Shown: piece by piece, positions 46,619 through 57,807 of the stretch | Layout of the letters: each line of letters begins with the position of its first letter | How positions within the stretch are numbered: the first letter of the stretch is position 1 | Source: Kalaharituber pfeilii | Taxonomy: Eukaryota > Ascomycota > Pezizomycetes > Pezizales > Pezizaceae | Direction: 5' to 3' | Length of the DNA: 64,000 nucleotides | NCBI GenBank assembly: GCA_015179045.1 | Contig: WHUZ01000005.1 | Location: 1,798,001 to 1,862,000, forward strand | Translations under genes and position numbers: made by a program | The notes under the pieces: generated by a model | Seen by the model: only the letters and a program-made list of their open reading frames with translations | What the model was told of the DNA's origin: nothing | The model's database searches: none

Positions 46619-49393
46619 ATGGTTCGGGTCATACACTCTTCACCACTCCTTGGGAAGCCGGGGTCGGTTGTTGCCAGCACCTTGTTTCCCATTTTCGCGA
46701 GTTTGGTGTTTATAGCAGTTATCGCCAGATATTGCTTTTACGGTGCGTTCAACTCACGAACCTTTTTCTTGTTTGAATCCCGTTCCCGCTGGTTAGCTGA
46801 TGAAATGTAGATGCATACGATCCTTTTAAATGCGATGCACTGCTGAAGAAAGGACGATGGTTGGACGAGCCACGTTCTGGAACAGTGCCCAAGGTGTGGC
46901 AACCACCAGGGTGTATAATACGAAAGTATAAGTCAAAAGATATCGAGAGCTGCCTGCAAGACAAAAAACTACTATTCATCGGAGACTCCACTATACGGCA
47001 GGTTTTCTGGACAGCTGCAAAGGCGTTGGACCCGACAGTCGACTCAACAAAGGGCGATAAGCACTCTGATCACGTAGTTAGCAAGGGACAAGCCAAAATT
47101 GAATTTATATGGGATCCATATCTGAACAGCTCAAGGCTGGATGCGGAACTACAGACATTCGTCGATGACAATGTGCAATCACCAGCAGCTCTCCTAGCTG
47201 GCGGGGGCCTCTGGCACTCGAGATACGTTGAGCAAACTCCAGTCGCCCAATGGAAGACTTCAATTGACAACATACTCCGCTATATGCGATGGGCCAAGAG
47301 AACTGCCGGGAGACCCAAGTCAGACCTATTGCTTCTCGCCCCGGTAACAGTTCCCGATTGGGATAAGCTTTCTATGGAGAAAAATGAGACTATCCTACCA
47401 GAAGAGATCGATATGATGACTAAGTATCTTCAGAGAGTTACCGATGTCCAAAGTGCTCACATCTTCTGGGCATTCAGTGAGTTTGCCAAGGGCAGACCAG
47501 AGGCATTTGATGATACTGGGATATATACCGTGGATAGCATAGCGACTCTGAAGGTTGATGCACTGCTCAACTTGAGATGCAATTCAGAAAGGCAATTTTA
47601 TCCTTACGATGGAACGTGCTGTAATTCATACAAAACGCCAAACTATGTTCAATGGGCAGTGCTTGTGACCATGATAATGATTTCGCTGACCTCGTTTTGT
47701 TATAATGGTTGTAGAGGCCTCCGGTTCGCTCAATTAAGAATGGATATCTGACCCTGAATTATAGGTGACAAGACTTCCTCTGCAAGCACAGAACCCACCG
47801 CCATCATGACCAAGATACGTCCGATTTTTCCCTCTGAAAGAAACCACGCCGCACTGATGACATTTGCTCTTGCTGTCGTATTTTGTTTTTATGCCGATCG
47901 AACGCAGGTGTTCAACAAGTCGTTCAAGCTCTACAAAAATTCTGAATTCTTTGGCCTATCGATTCTGGTGATAATCGTCGGTCTTCTCTCCATTCGACGG
48001 TCTTCCACTGACACACGAACAGCTGATGTTCAGCCTTTCCTTGGCCGTGACCAGACGGACGAATGGAAGGGGTGGATGCAATTGGCTATTCTCATCTACC
48101 ACTGCACCGGAGCATCAAAAATTGACTGGATCTATAAGCTCATTAGGTTTCTTGTGGCCTCATACTTGTTCATGACTGGATATGGGCATACTATCTATTT
48201 CTACAATAAGAAAGACTACTCATTCAAGCGGGTTTCCTCCGTTCTTATTCGTCTAAAACTTCTCAGTTTGACATTACCTTACATGATGGGTACTGACTAC
48301 TTGTTCTATTACTTTGCACCATTGGTGTCATATTGGTTCATAATTGTGTACCTCACTATGGGGATTGGCAAGAAATACAACGTCAACAACACGTTCCTTA
48401 TTGGAAAGATCATTCTATCCGCAATCTTAACTACAGCCTTTAACAAGGTTCCGGGAGTGCTTGAATTGTGTTTTTGGGCTTTGAAAACTGCTGCTCGTAT
48501 TGACTGGAACGTCACGGAGTGGCGATTCCGTGTATCCTTGGATATGTGGATTGTTTACTTCGGGATGCTTGTTGCAATTATATATATTAAGCTCGACCAT
48601 CCCAACTCCCCGCTTATGAATAGCTCTCGATGGGCCACATACACACTTGCCTCGATCTTGCTTTCTGCCATAACCTTGCCAGGTTATTTCATGTTCCAAG
48701 CAGGATTTCAAGATAAGGCTGCATACAATATATTACACCCATATTTCTCCTTCATTCCCATCATTTCCTTCATCATCCTCCGGAACGCAACCCCTGGCTT
48801 GAGAAACGCCTACTCGGGTGTCTACGCTTGGGTCGGAAAATGCTCGCTCGAAACCTTCACTCTCCAATTCCATATCTGGATGGCCGCAGACACCCACGGA
48901 CTCTTGGACTATGGAATCTTTGGCAATGCCCGCTGGCTGAACTTTACGGTGTCTACCATCATGTTTATATACGCTAGCAATCGAGTAGCTGCTGCAACCG
49001 GAGATTTGACTACTTGGATCTTGAGCGCGCAAGGAGAGGTGAAGGGTCCGAGTGGACCGAGACCACCGAGGATGCCGAGACTTCCGGTATTGCCTACGAC
49101 AAGTGAGAGGAGTGAGGTTGAAATGCAGCCACTTGCGACTGTGGCTAAAAGTAATGGACACGCGGAGAGGGCGGAAAAGAAAGGTACTGAGGCAAATGGG
49201 GGTATCAACAGCAACAGCAAAAGTGCAATTTCGACTGCCCCTGCTACTGTGCGGAAACTGTATGTCAAGATGGGAGTATGGTTACTTGTTATGTGGCTGT
49301 TGAATCTAGTAAGTTGTGAAGACATCTTTGCATTAGACTCATTTTCTGCCATTCTGACGCAACGTCCCCGGAACCCTTCAGACGTATAAATAG
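46619..49393 (+). CDS. CAS1: CAS1-type polysaccharide O-acetyltransferase (SGNH plus multi-TM)
   Basis: Four exons are predicted: 46619-46742, 46811-47710 (or 47707), 47765-49308 and 49382-49393, with all phases consistent (about 859 aa). One TM helix (LFPIFASLVFIAVIARYCFY) leads into a lumenal SGNH/PC-esterase domain with WQPPGCIIRKY and the nucleophile motif LLFIGDSTIRQVFW; a Gly-rich GGGLWHSRY follows. Exon 3 holds about ten or more TM helices with the CAS1 marks: DEWKGWMQLAILIYHCTGAS, FMTGYGHTIYFY, WDxxxxEWRFR-like DWNVTEWRFRVSLD, and GKCSLETFTLQFHIWMAADT. The family (Cryptococcus Cas1p, human CASD1) O-acetylates glycans in the Golgi. The substrate in this fungus is unknown. The last exon is only four codons (Thr-Tyr-Lys-stop), chosen because it gives the short ending after LLVMWLLNL and a good branch point (CTGAC). 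Reading through would add about 24 unrelated residues. Confidence 0.93.
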
Positions 49394-52300
49394 CAGTTGC
49401 TCCTTCGGAGGTTGGGAAATGATTTGGTGAGGATACTAAGATTAGAGTGGTAATAGTTACTTAGGTGGACTTGATCCATATATCTTCCCTCTTTGTGCTT
49501 TTTCCTTTCGAGAGCTCTTCTTTACGTGTATGGTGTGTAGATACCTTCATTCGTAGAAGACATGCCTAAATCCAGGTAATAGTCGATGTTTTGCTAAAAA
49601 TATGCAAGTAAATTTACTCATGATCTGTCTGAACTCTGGGATTCTGATTTTGGAGGCTATCATTCCGTGGTCTAGTAAGGTATCTATCCTTACCTACGTG
49701 GTTTTAGACATCTTAAGTACTAGTTCATGTCTCGTTTGATTTTTCTTATGTGGGGAAATACTTAGAACTCTGAGAGGCTGTGTAACCTAACCTGCGAAGC
49801 ATGGCTGTGCTCTCGAACTAAGCACATGACATACTAGGAACAAAACTGCCGTGAAACTAATATTATGGACGAGACCTGCAGGTGAGAGTCACGCTACTCG
49901 GATCGGTCTTATTCGCGAGCTATGGTCTTATGATGTATGTGTAGCAGCCTTGCAGTTGATGATTTCTAGATGCATAAGTATATACTGGTACATTCCGGGA
50001 CTACTACATATCCACCACATATTCTTCAAACCCAAGACCTTTGGCACCTTCGGCTGTGCCAGTCAGCTGTAAGAAAAAGCTTGCTACCAAGCTGTGAAAA
50101 CATGTTCTATAATCACATCAACTCGTGGAACCTAGTATGGTTTCATTCAAACGGTATGCTCTTATGCAAGAGTACTATACACTGAATGTTTAGGGGCGAG
50201 CACCGTCAACTAGGACCTTATTCTTGATCATGGGCTTGCTTTAGGGTAGGGTCGTATTCGCGGAATATCACAGTAGCTGTAGTTTCAAACACCATGCTTT
50301 TTGAATCCAAGTCGGCTGAATCGCATACCTTGATAAGATGATGTATATGCCTTGTCTTCAAGCAATAACCCCCTGGTTACATATTTGATAGACCAGATAT
50401 AGTAATACATCAAAATTTGAAGACTTAACTAGAGCATATTGACATGCCTGGTCTTTGTAAGGATTTAGCTCCTAAAGCCTACCCTAGACCTACAATGGAA
50501 ACGTACCACTACCACAAGAACCCAAAACGGAAACATAGCGGAAGGACCCGAAACGGAAATATAGTGGACAGTCAAAGGAGAAGACGCATGTATAGGAAGA
50601 GTCGAAGGATATAAAAGAGGCCTGTAAATTCCACGAAAATGTAGATAGATAGGCAAGAGCTCCCAAGATATAGAGCGAGTGAATATACCTTTCTTCTCAT
50701 ATAAATAATTTCAATCTTTACATCTGCCTTAGGCAAATCAAAATCTTCAACGCGCCTCGCTCTCAAAAAAGGGCTTCTCATGGATATAATGTACAAGTCC
50801 TTGTAATCGATGAGAACGTGTTATCCAACCGCTTAGCCACGAGTTGAAATCTCGGCGAAATTGTAATTTCCGGTAGTAATTCTAGCTCTGTGGAAAATTG
50901 CAAGAGAAACATTAAAACTAGTCCAGAGGAAGGCATCGACTTCGATTTCACTCCAGGTTAGGATATCTGGGATTTCTCAATCCCGCAGGCAGAAAAGGAC
51001 AGCCAGAAGTACGCTGTACAGTATTTATCAACTGATACATTACTGAATGTACCGATGGACTACAGCGCCAGTTCACTCGTTCTGTCCTTTCTTCCTTCCT
51101 TTCATATAGATCTATAGATCACTCGCTCTTTCTCTACTTTCCAAGCCTATGTTTGCATATGCAGGCGAATAGGCGCCCGCGAGATCTAGACGTTTTCTGT
51201 CCTCCCGCAACCTCTCAACAGTGGAATGTCCGGCACGAGCTGGCAACTACATTGCACAAAACGTCCTGTAACACATAGTACAACTTTTTGAAGTTGGAAT
51301 GGGAATTGTATCCAAGATGCGATCATGCACAACCAAACTATCATCTATATACTTAATGGAAAGTTTGAAATAATGGCACGCAGTTGAGGTCTTGGCGTAT
51401 GGTACCTGCCTACTACTCAATAAGGCAGCCAAGGAGGTATTGCAACCAGACGAACAACCAGGGGTAGTCTTGGCACCCCGAAGTTGTAGCCTTGTACCAC
51501 AGCCGTTCAGAATACGAGGGAAGATTATACCAAATATTAGCACATACAGAGCTCAAATGAGCATCCTCCGTTTTTCTGCACAACGTGGAATCCATTGGCT
51601 AGTTTTTCTCGCCACTCACATCGAAAATTCACAAGTATTTGCTATCTATTATTGGCACCTTATACTAACTAGACACCTTAGGGAAACAATGGTCCCGGCG
51701 TCGCCAGGAACATGAAAGGTACTGCTGCCACTTCAGGTACATATAGCAAGTAATAGTTCTTATACCCTTTGCTAGCACCAAATCACGGGCCATTATTGGT
51801 CTCGGTGGGCTTCTTGTCGCAACCGGAATAATGGTATAGGATAATGATCGAGACTAGGAAAAAGTTTGAACATCCGTACAAAGATCAGTGGCAGCAATGA
51901 AAAGCTCATCGGACTTGAAGGAACGCTTCAGTCAAGGTTTCAGAGGTCAAAGACATTGCTTTGGAGACTGATTACTTGTTGCAAACTTTCGCCCGGAATG
52001 GATCAGTTATGGAGACGTTCAAGCTACTTTAAGTTTGTATCATATCACATACTACAGATGGTGATGAAATCAAGAAGACTGAATAGGATATATGGTAGTA
52101 GTGAATGTTCTATCCGCCGGTCAACGTAGCAATTCTTCTCATCGTTGAACCGTTCAGGTAGGCGACCCACCAATTCACAGTATGGGTTGTATGTGTGTGA
52201 GGATATATGCAGTCTCGAAGCCGACTAATGCTATATATGGTCTATAGGAAGTTCTCGTAAAAACGAGCCTCTCTATAGCGTTGTTTTTACTCACAACTCA

Positions 52301-54483
52301 GCAAAAAAAAAGTTTCTTCAGAACACCAACACTATGGCATGAGACTAGCGGGACTAGTTCTATATATTTGTTGGGTGCAATAGTAAGTTTGTTCAATATA
52401 AACTTGTGACGAAGATAGCAGGAACCTAGAGTTAAAGATAAAGGTTTGGAAATGTTAGATGTGGTTGAGTGGGATGTTACAATGATGATACCTTATATCG
52501 GCGAATCAGAGGCGCCGCTGCAGAGGGGTGTGCAATTCAGAGGCGATAGGAGAGGCCTACCCATTTTATCACTGTAATGGGGAATTGGTGATTAAGTTCT
52601 TAGTGTTTTAACAGTGCAAATGATAAAAATTTGAAGCGTTTGGCTACAGCAACTTTAAGGGTGCGTCTATGTTTAATGAAAAGAAAGTATTTCATTATCT
52701 AATTCATATTTCGGCTTATTGTTATCTTATACTCCTGCCTAATCTGGTTTGCTTAGAAGTCATAATCCAGGACATGATTGGAGAGTATTTCTATGTCAAT
52801 ACCGACGAGAGCAAGACCAGGAAGACCCGCAGGTGGAATTCCGACGAGAATACAGTAGGAGATGGTTGAGTGGGTCATGGTGGTGATCTTTAAACTTGTG
52901 ATGGGGTTGGAGTCGTTTTGGTAGGGAGGCAAGGTACTCATGGCAGAGATTGATGGAGGTTTATTGACGCCTAGAGCAGTGATTGAAGGTCGTAGAATGC
53001 ACTGGAGATGAGGAGGTGAAGGATTTAATATATGCCGGACAGAGGAGTGCCTGCACACAGTGTGGTAGTAGTCCATGGCAGGGACATGGGGATATGCATA
53101 CTCATGAAAACCAAAATTACCCATTCCACCGCATCCCAGTCGACGACATCCGCCGAGTACATTCGTCAACAAATTTCCAAACCGCGCACTTCCTTTTCCA
53201 AGCAGCAACTATGAATATCAACCTGATAGGCGCTGAGGTGTGGTACGCTCAGAGGGGAGGAACCGTATAGCGACTCCTGACGCGAGAGATGGGGTGACCA
53301 TTTAGGCATTTAAAGCGGTAAATGATGGAGAGATACCCGTCCCTTTTCGCGGGTATGTTTGCGGGGAGTGGCAGAAATACTTTGCCGAAAGAGGGCGACG
53401 GTTGTTTTTAACGAAGCAGACAATGCTGCATGTATGGAGGACAAAGGGGTGGTGCTGTTGTGTCTAATTCTGATGGATAAAATCTGACGGCCAATTAATT
53501 CAGAGGTGCTGTGGAATTTAAGCTCAACCTGAAACACCTCGTACGGTATTGTCGTCATCGACAGGCCCGGTGCCCTTACCAATTTTGAGAAATGAGATAT
53601 CCCACCAATCTGCTTCTCCCATGCAATTAGCAAGTGTATCTGCGTTTTATCTTAATCTCGTTCGCATCTTTTTAAGTCAATTAAGGATTAGAGGAGATAA
53701 AGTATTAGGATAATCTCGATGAAGGGGCAGATTTATAAGGTTAGTGATGCTGTCGATTAATTTCGCATAGACAATTTTCGAGCACAAGACCGTCTTCTAG
53801 AAAAACGGAAAAGCGTCCCGGGGCATAAACATAAATTTGCAGTTGTGCCCTTCGGACAGCAGAGGGAATGGGTGTAGGTGGTGCTCTGCTTAGTGGTACG
53901 AGTAGAGTGCCGACGTGACGAACAGCCCGGCGCAACGCCTCATCCTCTGCAGGCGCCCTCTCCGCCACTCCATCTCATCTCCATACTTCTATAAGCAACT
54001 TTCCCTCTTCAAGTTTCTCATCCTCACCGCCTCATAAACCCAACCTCGCGCAGTTGTGGTTTTCGTTGTTCGTCTGACGAGCAGCAACCAGTCGCGGCAT
54101 TCGCCAACTCTGGTCTTGTGCAGCACCTCTCCACCATAGAACTTCTTGACCGTCAGCCGAAAATCCAAGTGGAAAAGAAGCAGGATTATACTAGTATCGA
54201 GAAATTTGAGATCGCAGCAAATTATCTCACATCGGAATTCTGCCTTACACACACGACATGACCTAGTCCATAGTCTAGCCTTTATATGCAGACCTAGTCA
54301 ACTTATCAATCAAACGCCCGTCAACTCCAGGTCATCCAAGCTGCAATATCGAACACTCCACTTCAATCAAATACCTAGCACCCTTCACCTGAGTAGAGGG
54401 GCTTCGTCATTTTCCGGGTTCTGCAATACAGTCATTTTACTGCTTCCCCACTTAGGCTTACGCCAGGTGGTCTGTATAGATAC
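49394..54483. other. 5-kb region without a firmly supported gene
   Basis: AT-rich single-copy DNA. Two minus-strand frames are the best candidates. 53208-52753 (151 codons) has a protein-like end THSTISYCILVGIPPAGLPG. 54252-53989 (87 codons) contains LTVKKFYGGEVLHKTRVGEC and lies head-to-head with DML1; a further frame follows at 53968-53741. No family was recognised for any, and start codons and introns could not be set. The rest shows only short frames and small hairpins (for example around 52255-52275). Confidence 0.4.
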
Positions 54484-56667
54484 ATGCACGAAGTTCTCAC
54501 GCTCCAGCTTGGCCATTCGGCCAATTATATCGCGACGCATTTCTGGAATACTCAGGTATGTATTGCGCCCGAAATGCTAGTATACCTAGGGTCGTTAGCG
54601 ATTGTCGGTGTTTTCAAGTGCCTTCTAAAAATACATGCTTGTCTCGGTGAGTAGCTAGCTAACGCAGGAATTGTCACTACGCCAAAAGCAATCCTACTTC
54701 ACGTTTGGTGCAGATTCAGGCCCAGTTTCGATTGATCATGATGTGCACTTTCGTGCTGGTATCGGTACAGGCGGTGTGGAGACATATACTCCTAGGACCT
54801 TGATATACGATTTGAAAGGTTTATATTAAAATCTGCTCATTATATTTTTGCTTTTTTCTTGTCCCTATAGCTTGGACGTGCCGCTTTTCCGTTGAACGCT
54901 ATGTGGCTGATTTCAATGGAGCGAAGGTGGATTCGGATCCATGAAAAGGATCAACGCCCTATACGAGCTTGAGGAAGATTTGCGTGACAACTATGGAGAA
55001 ATATGGTATAGGCTCATGTTCTCTTGATGGATGGTTGTCATACATTCAAGCTGACATGCGATAAGGAACAACAATGTTATCGTACAGAAAGAGCCTGAAA
55101 TTGGGATGCATCCATATATTGAGAGCTTGGAGCTGGTTGGTGCCACCATGAGCGAAATCATGATGATCTATCCGCATTCTAATCAATAGATGCCTGGAAA
55201 TACAGGGTACAGAGTTACCACCTATAACGGCCGAGTCTGTGAGATACTGGAATGACTTCAACAGCGTTTACTATCACCCACGGTCAATTATCCAACTGTA
55301 CCAATATGAAGCCAAGTCAGGCTTTACCCCATTCGACAACAATGCCGACGGCCGGGAGCTGTTTACTTCAATCGATAATGTTTGTTCCCTGCTTTGTTCT
55401 CGGCTCACCGGTAAGATACCGAACCTAGCAGGCATTGACTGGCTATAGGAGTACGAGATACTCGATAGAGATATTCGCTTCTTTGCGGAGGAATGTGATC
55501 AAATGCAAGGCATCCAGATTTTTACCACCACTGACGACGGGTGGGGTGGATTTGCCTCTGAGTATGTTATTGCATTGAGGGATGAGTACCCTAAAACAGA
55601 ACTTTGGACTTGGGGAATTGAGCGAAGTGAAAGAGTGCCAATTGTACCTGGCCATTTGCAATCGCTCTTGGTTCCCTTTAAGCTGACCAAACCCCTTAGG
55701 AAAAACGAGTTCCAAGGACATTGGGTCTTGCCAACGCACTATCTGTGCTTGTGCCTCTCAGTTCTATTTATGTCCCTATTAGGAGCCCCCCAGCAAAGGT
55801 GCCGTCTTACATCACATTCGACCATGTCTCTCAATGGCACACATCGGCCCTAATCTCGACGGGCATTGAGACCATTACTTTGCAAACGCGAATGAAAGGT
55901 CCCTTGTCTGGCTCTAGGTTGAATGATCTTAGTACGGTATTGACAGTCAATAGCGGCCGCAATATCAGCTTACTATCCATGGAGGTTTTGGACGGCCGCC
56001 ACATTAATTCTCCGACAGGAAATGCTGGGGCTGCAACTGAAGAGCACATCGTTGATCTCTCTTGGACAGGCGAAGAGAAGCATACCTTTGCGAAGGTGAA
56101 AGTTGCGAGAGGAGCAGGGGATCCAGATCTTAATGGGCGGCCAGATACTGCCACGCAGCATCATGAAATTCCAGAAAGGTGTGCACTTCTTGCGTCGGCT
56201 AATCATTTCTTTGGGTTGCGCATTAACATTCTTATTAATCGCACCTACCCACCTTCCGGTTATCATACCCTGCTCGAAAATTCTGTTCACTCGGTATATC
56301 TGGGCACTGCGTATTGCTTTCTCTAGTTTCTCATTTGTTCTTTTTTCTTCTACTGGCATCGCCTTTCCGTCTGCGGAACGGAATTTATTAACGTATGCGG
56401 TTAAGTAGTGCATTTCACGCCGCCATCCCTTATCCGCTCCTGGAAAGCTACCCCAACATTTTTGGTAGGCCAGGCGGTTCCTTATCCTTGGCCTGCTCTT
56501 TGCGTACTTCCTCTCTGGTTATTGACAGACTTGGGCGCATAAGGGATACAGTACTACGTTTTGCGCCGTTGGATCAAAAGGAAGTTTTATACAATGAACT
56601 AAGTGGACTTTCGTCGGCCTATGAAGAGGGTTGGGATAGTGGAAGTGATAGCGGAGAGGATGATTAA
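54484..56667 (+). CDS. DML1: DML1 / Misato, mitochondrial inheritance protein
   Basis: Eight exons are predicted: 54484-54555, 54668-54818, 54927-55005, 55066-55139, 55213-55379, 55449-55643, 55700-56178 and 56406-56667. All phases agree and the total is 492 aa, normal for the family. The N-terminal Misato segment starts [20 protein letters not shown] and goes on with [49 protein letters not shown]. The tubulin-like segment has [55 protein letters not shown] and WGGFASEYV. The C-terminus is [17 protein letters not shown], a typical acidic end. Yeast Dml1 is needed for mitochondrial DNA partition, and Misato acts in mitochondrial shape. The weakest calls are the sixth donor (GTGCCA at 55635 is an alternative, same phase) and the long last intron (227 bp). 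The start ATG gives the conserved MHE. Confidence 0.93.
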
Positions 56668-57010
56668 ATGTGTAAGGCTAAGTATTTTGCATGATAAGGA
56701 GGCAGCCAGAACAATCCTCGAGTTTTTAGCGGAGTACTATCACCGCCTAATTGGCGCTATGTCCAGCCTTGTGTTGCTTGTAACTTGACATTGAGGCGGG
56801 AAGTCAGCGCTGCTTTTGCTTACATCTTGGCTGGAGTCGCTTCTTAGTTGTGGTTGTCTAGGGTATTGGATCCCTTAATTTCGTTTAATGGCTCTTGCTT
56901 GATTACTCCCAATCCCCGTCTTCGCGCTACTAATTTTAACAAAGGCTCACGTTATTCACTGGATAATTGATATCATAGACCAGATTCGGAAGAGAAACAG
57001 GGTTAAGGTA
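56668..57010. other. 3' flank of DML1
   Basis: Non-coding, ends at the small inverted-repeat element at 57011. Nothing else seen. Confidence 0.5.
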
Positions 57011-57098
57011 CAGTGGCCCGTAAAAAGTCTTGGGATTAGGCTTGCTTGATACACTTACCCCAATATTGCCTAATCCCAAGACTTTTTACGGGTCACTG
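57011..57098. mobile_element. 88-bp hairpin MITE, Tc1/mariner-like ends
   Basis: Two 31-bp arms (57011-57041 and 57068-57098) are reverse complements with one mismatch, around a 26-bp loop. The left arm reads CAGTGGCCCGTAAAAAGTCT and is preceded by TA. The right end is followed by TC, so the TA duplication is either lost or was never complete. The CAGT...AAAAAGT form resembles Tc1/mariner termini. There is no coding capacity. Confidence 0.75.
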
Positions 57099-57225
57099 TC
57101 TGAGTACGTTCTGCCAGCAAGTTGCACCGATTCACATTCACTTACCCCAATATTGCCTAATCCCAAGACTTTTTACGGGCCACTGTCTGAGTACGTACTG
57201 CCAGCAAGTTGCACCGATTCACATT
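57052..57225 (+). repeat. Two-copy 87-bp tandem repeat covering half of the MITE
   Basis: 57052-57138 and 57139-57225 are nearly identical, starting CACTTACCCCAATATTGCC and ending GCACCGATTCACATT. Each contains one right arm of the MITE plus 40 bp of flank, so the duplication happened after the MITE inserted. Confidence 0.9.
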
Positions 57226-57807
57226 TCAGTTTGGTGTAACACTCCACATTATTCGAGTACCTAGTGTAGCTAACCTTTTTCGATATGCCAATGCCAGGTC
57301 ATAAGCAGGGCTGTGAGCCGGGGGCATGTCGGCAGCCTGCGGGAAGTTCAAGCTTTCCAAAAGTGGCGCTTGAACCCCCAGCAGTCTGAAATGTCTCACC
57401 GATCACAACATGACCAGAATGTTGATAGTGCCTCTGGTCATAAGTATGGGGCCCAAGAATGGTTTGGCGCGTCTGAGGCCAGTGCCCCCTTTGAACCTAG
57501 CAACTGGGTACCAGTATCCCTCTGATTTGAAGGAGGGGGGTTCTAATGTAGAGTACCTTCCCATTGCATATTCTTACAATCACCATGCTTACCCGTCTTT
57601 GGTCATTCCCCTTTCCACAGTGCTGGAGTGTTTAAAATCCCCGCTCTCCCTCATTATCTCTACCTCACCTTCCTCTGCACACACGTTGGGCACTCTCGCT
57701 TCCACCTGTACGCTGTCATTCGTTCCCGACCTTCGCTTTCTCTTAATCTGCGCGACTTTACTCTTCAATATTAGTTCTTGCTTCGTTAATACTATATCTA
57801 ATTAAAG
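57226..57807. other. Promoter region of the repeat-rich wall protein
   Basis: No gene. The last 250 bases are pyrimidine-rich (CTCCCTCATTATCTCTACC), as in fungal leaders. Confidence 0.5.

Noticed and set aside
46861..47751. Separate 296-residue esterase gene
   Set aside because: It is exon 2 of CAS1: splice phases join it to the N-terminal TM exon and the multi-TM exon, as in known Cas1 proteins.
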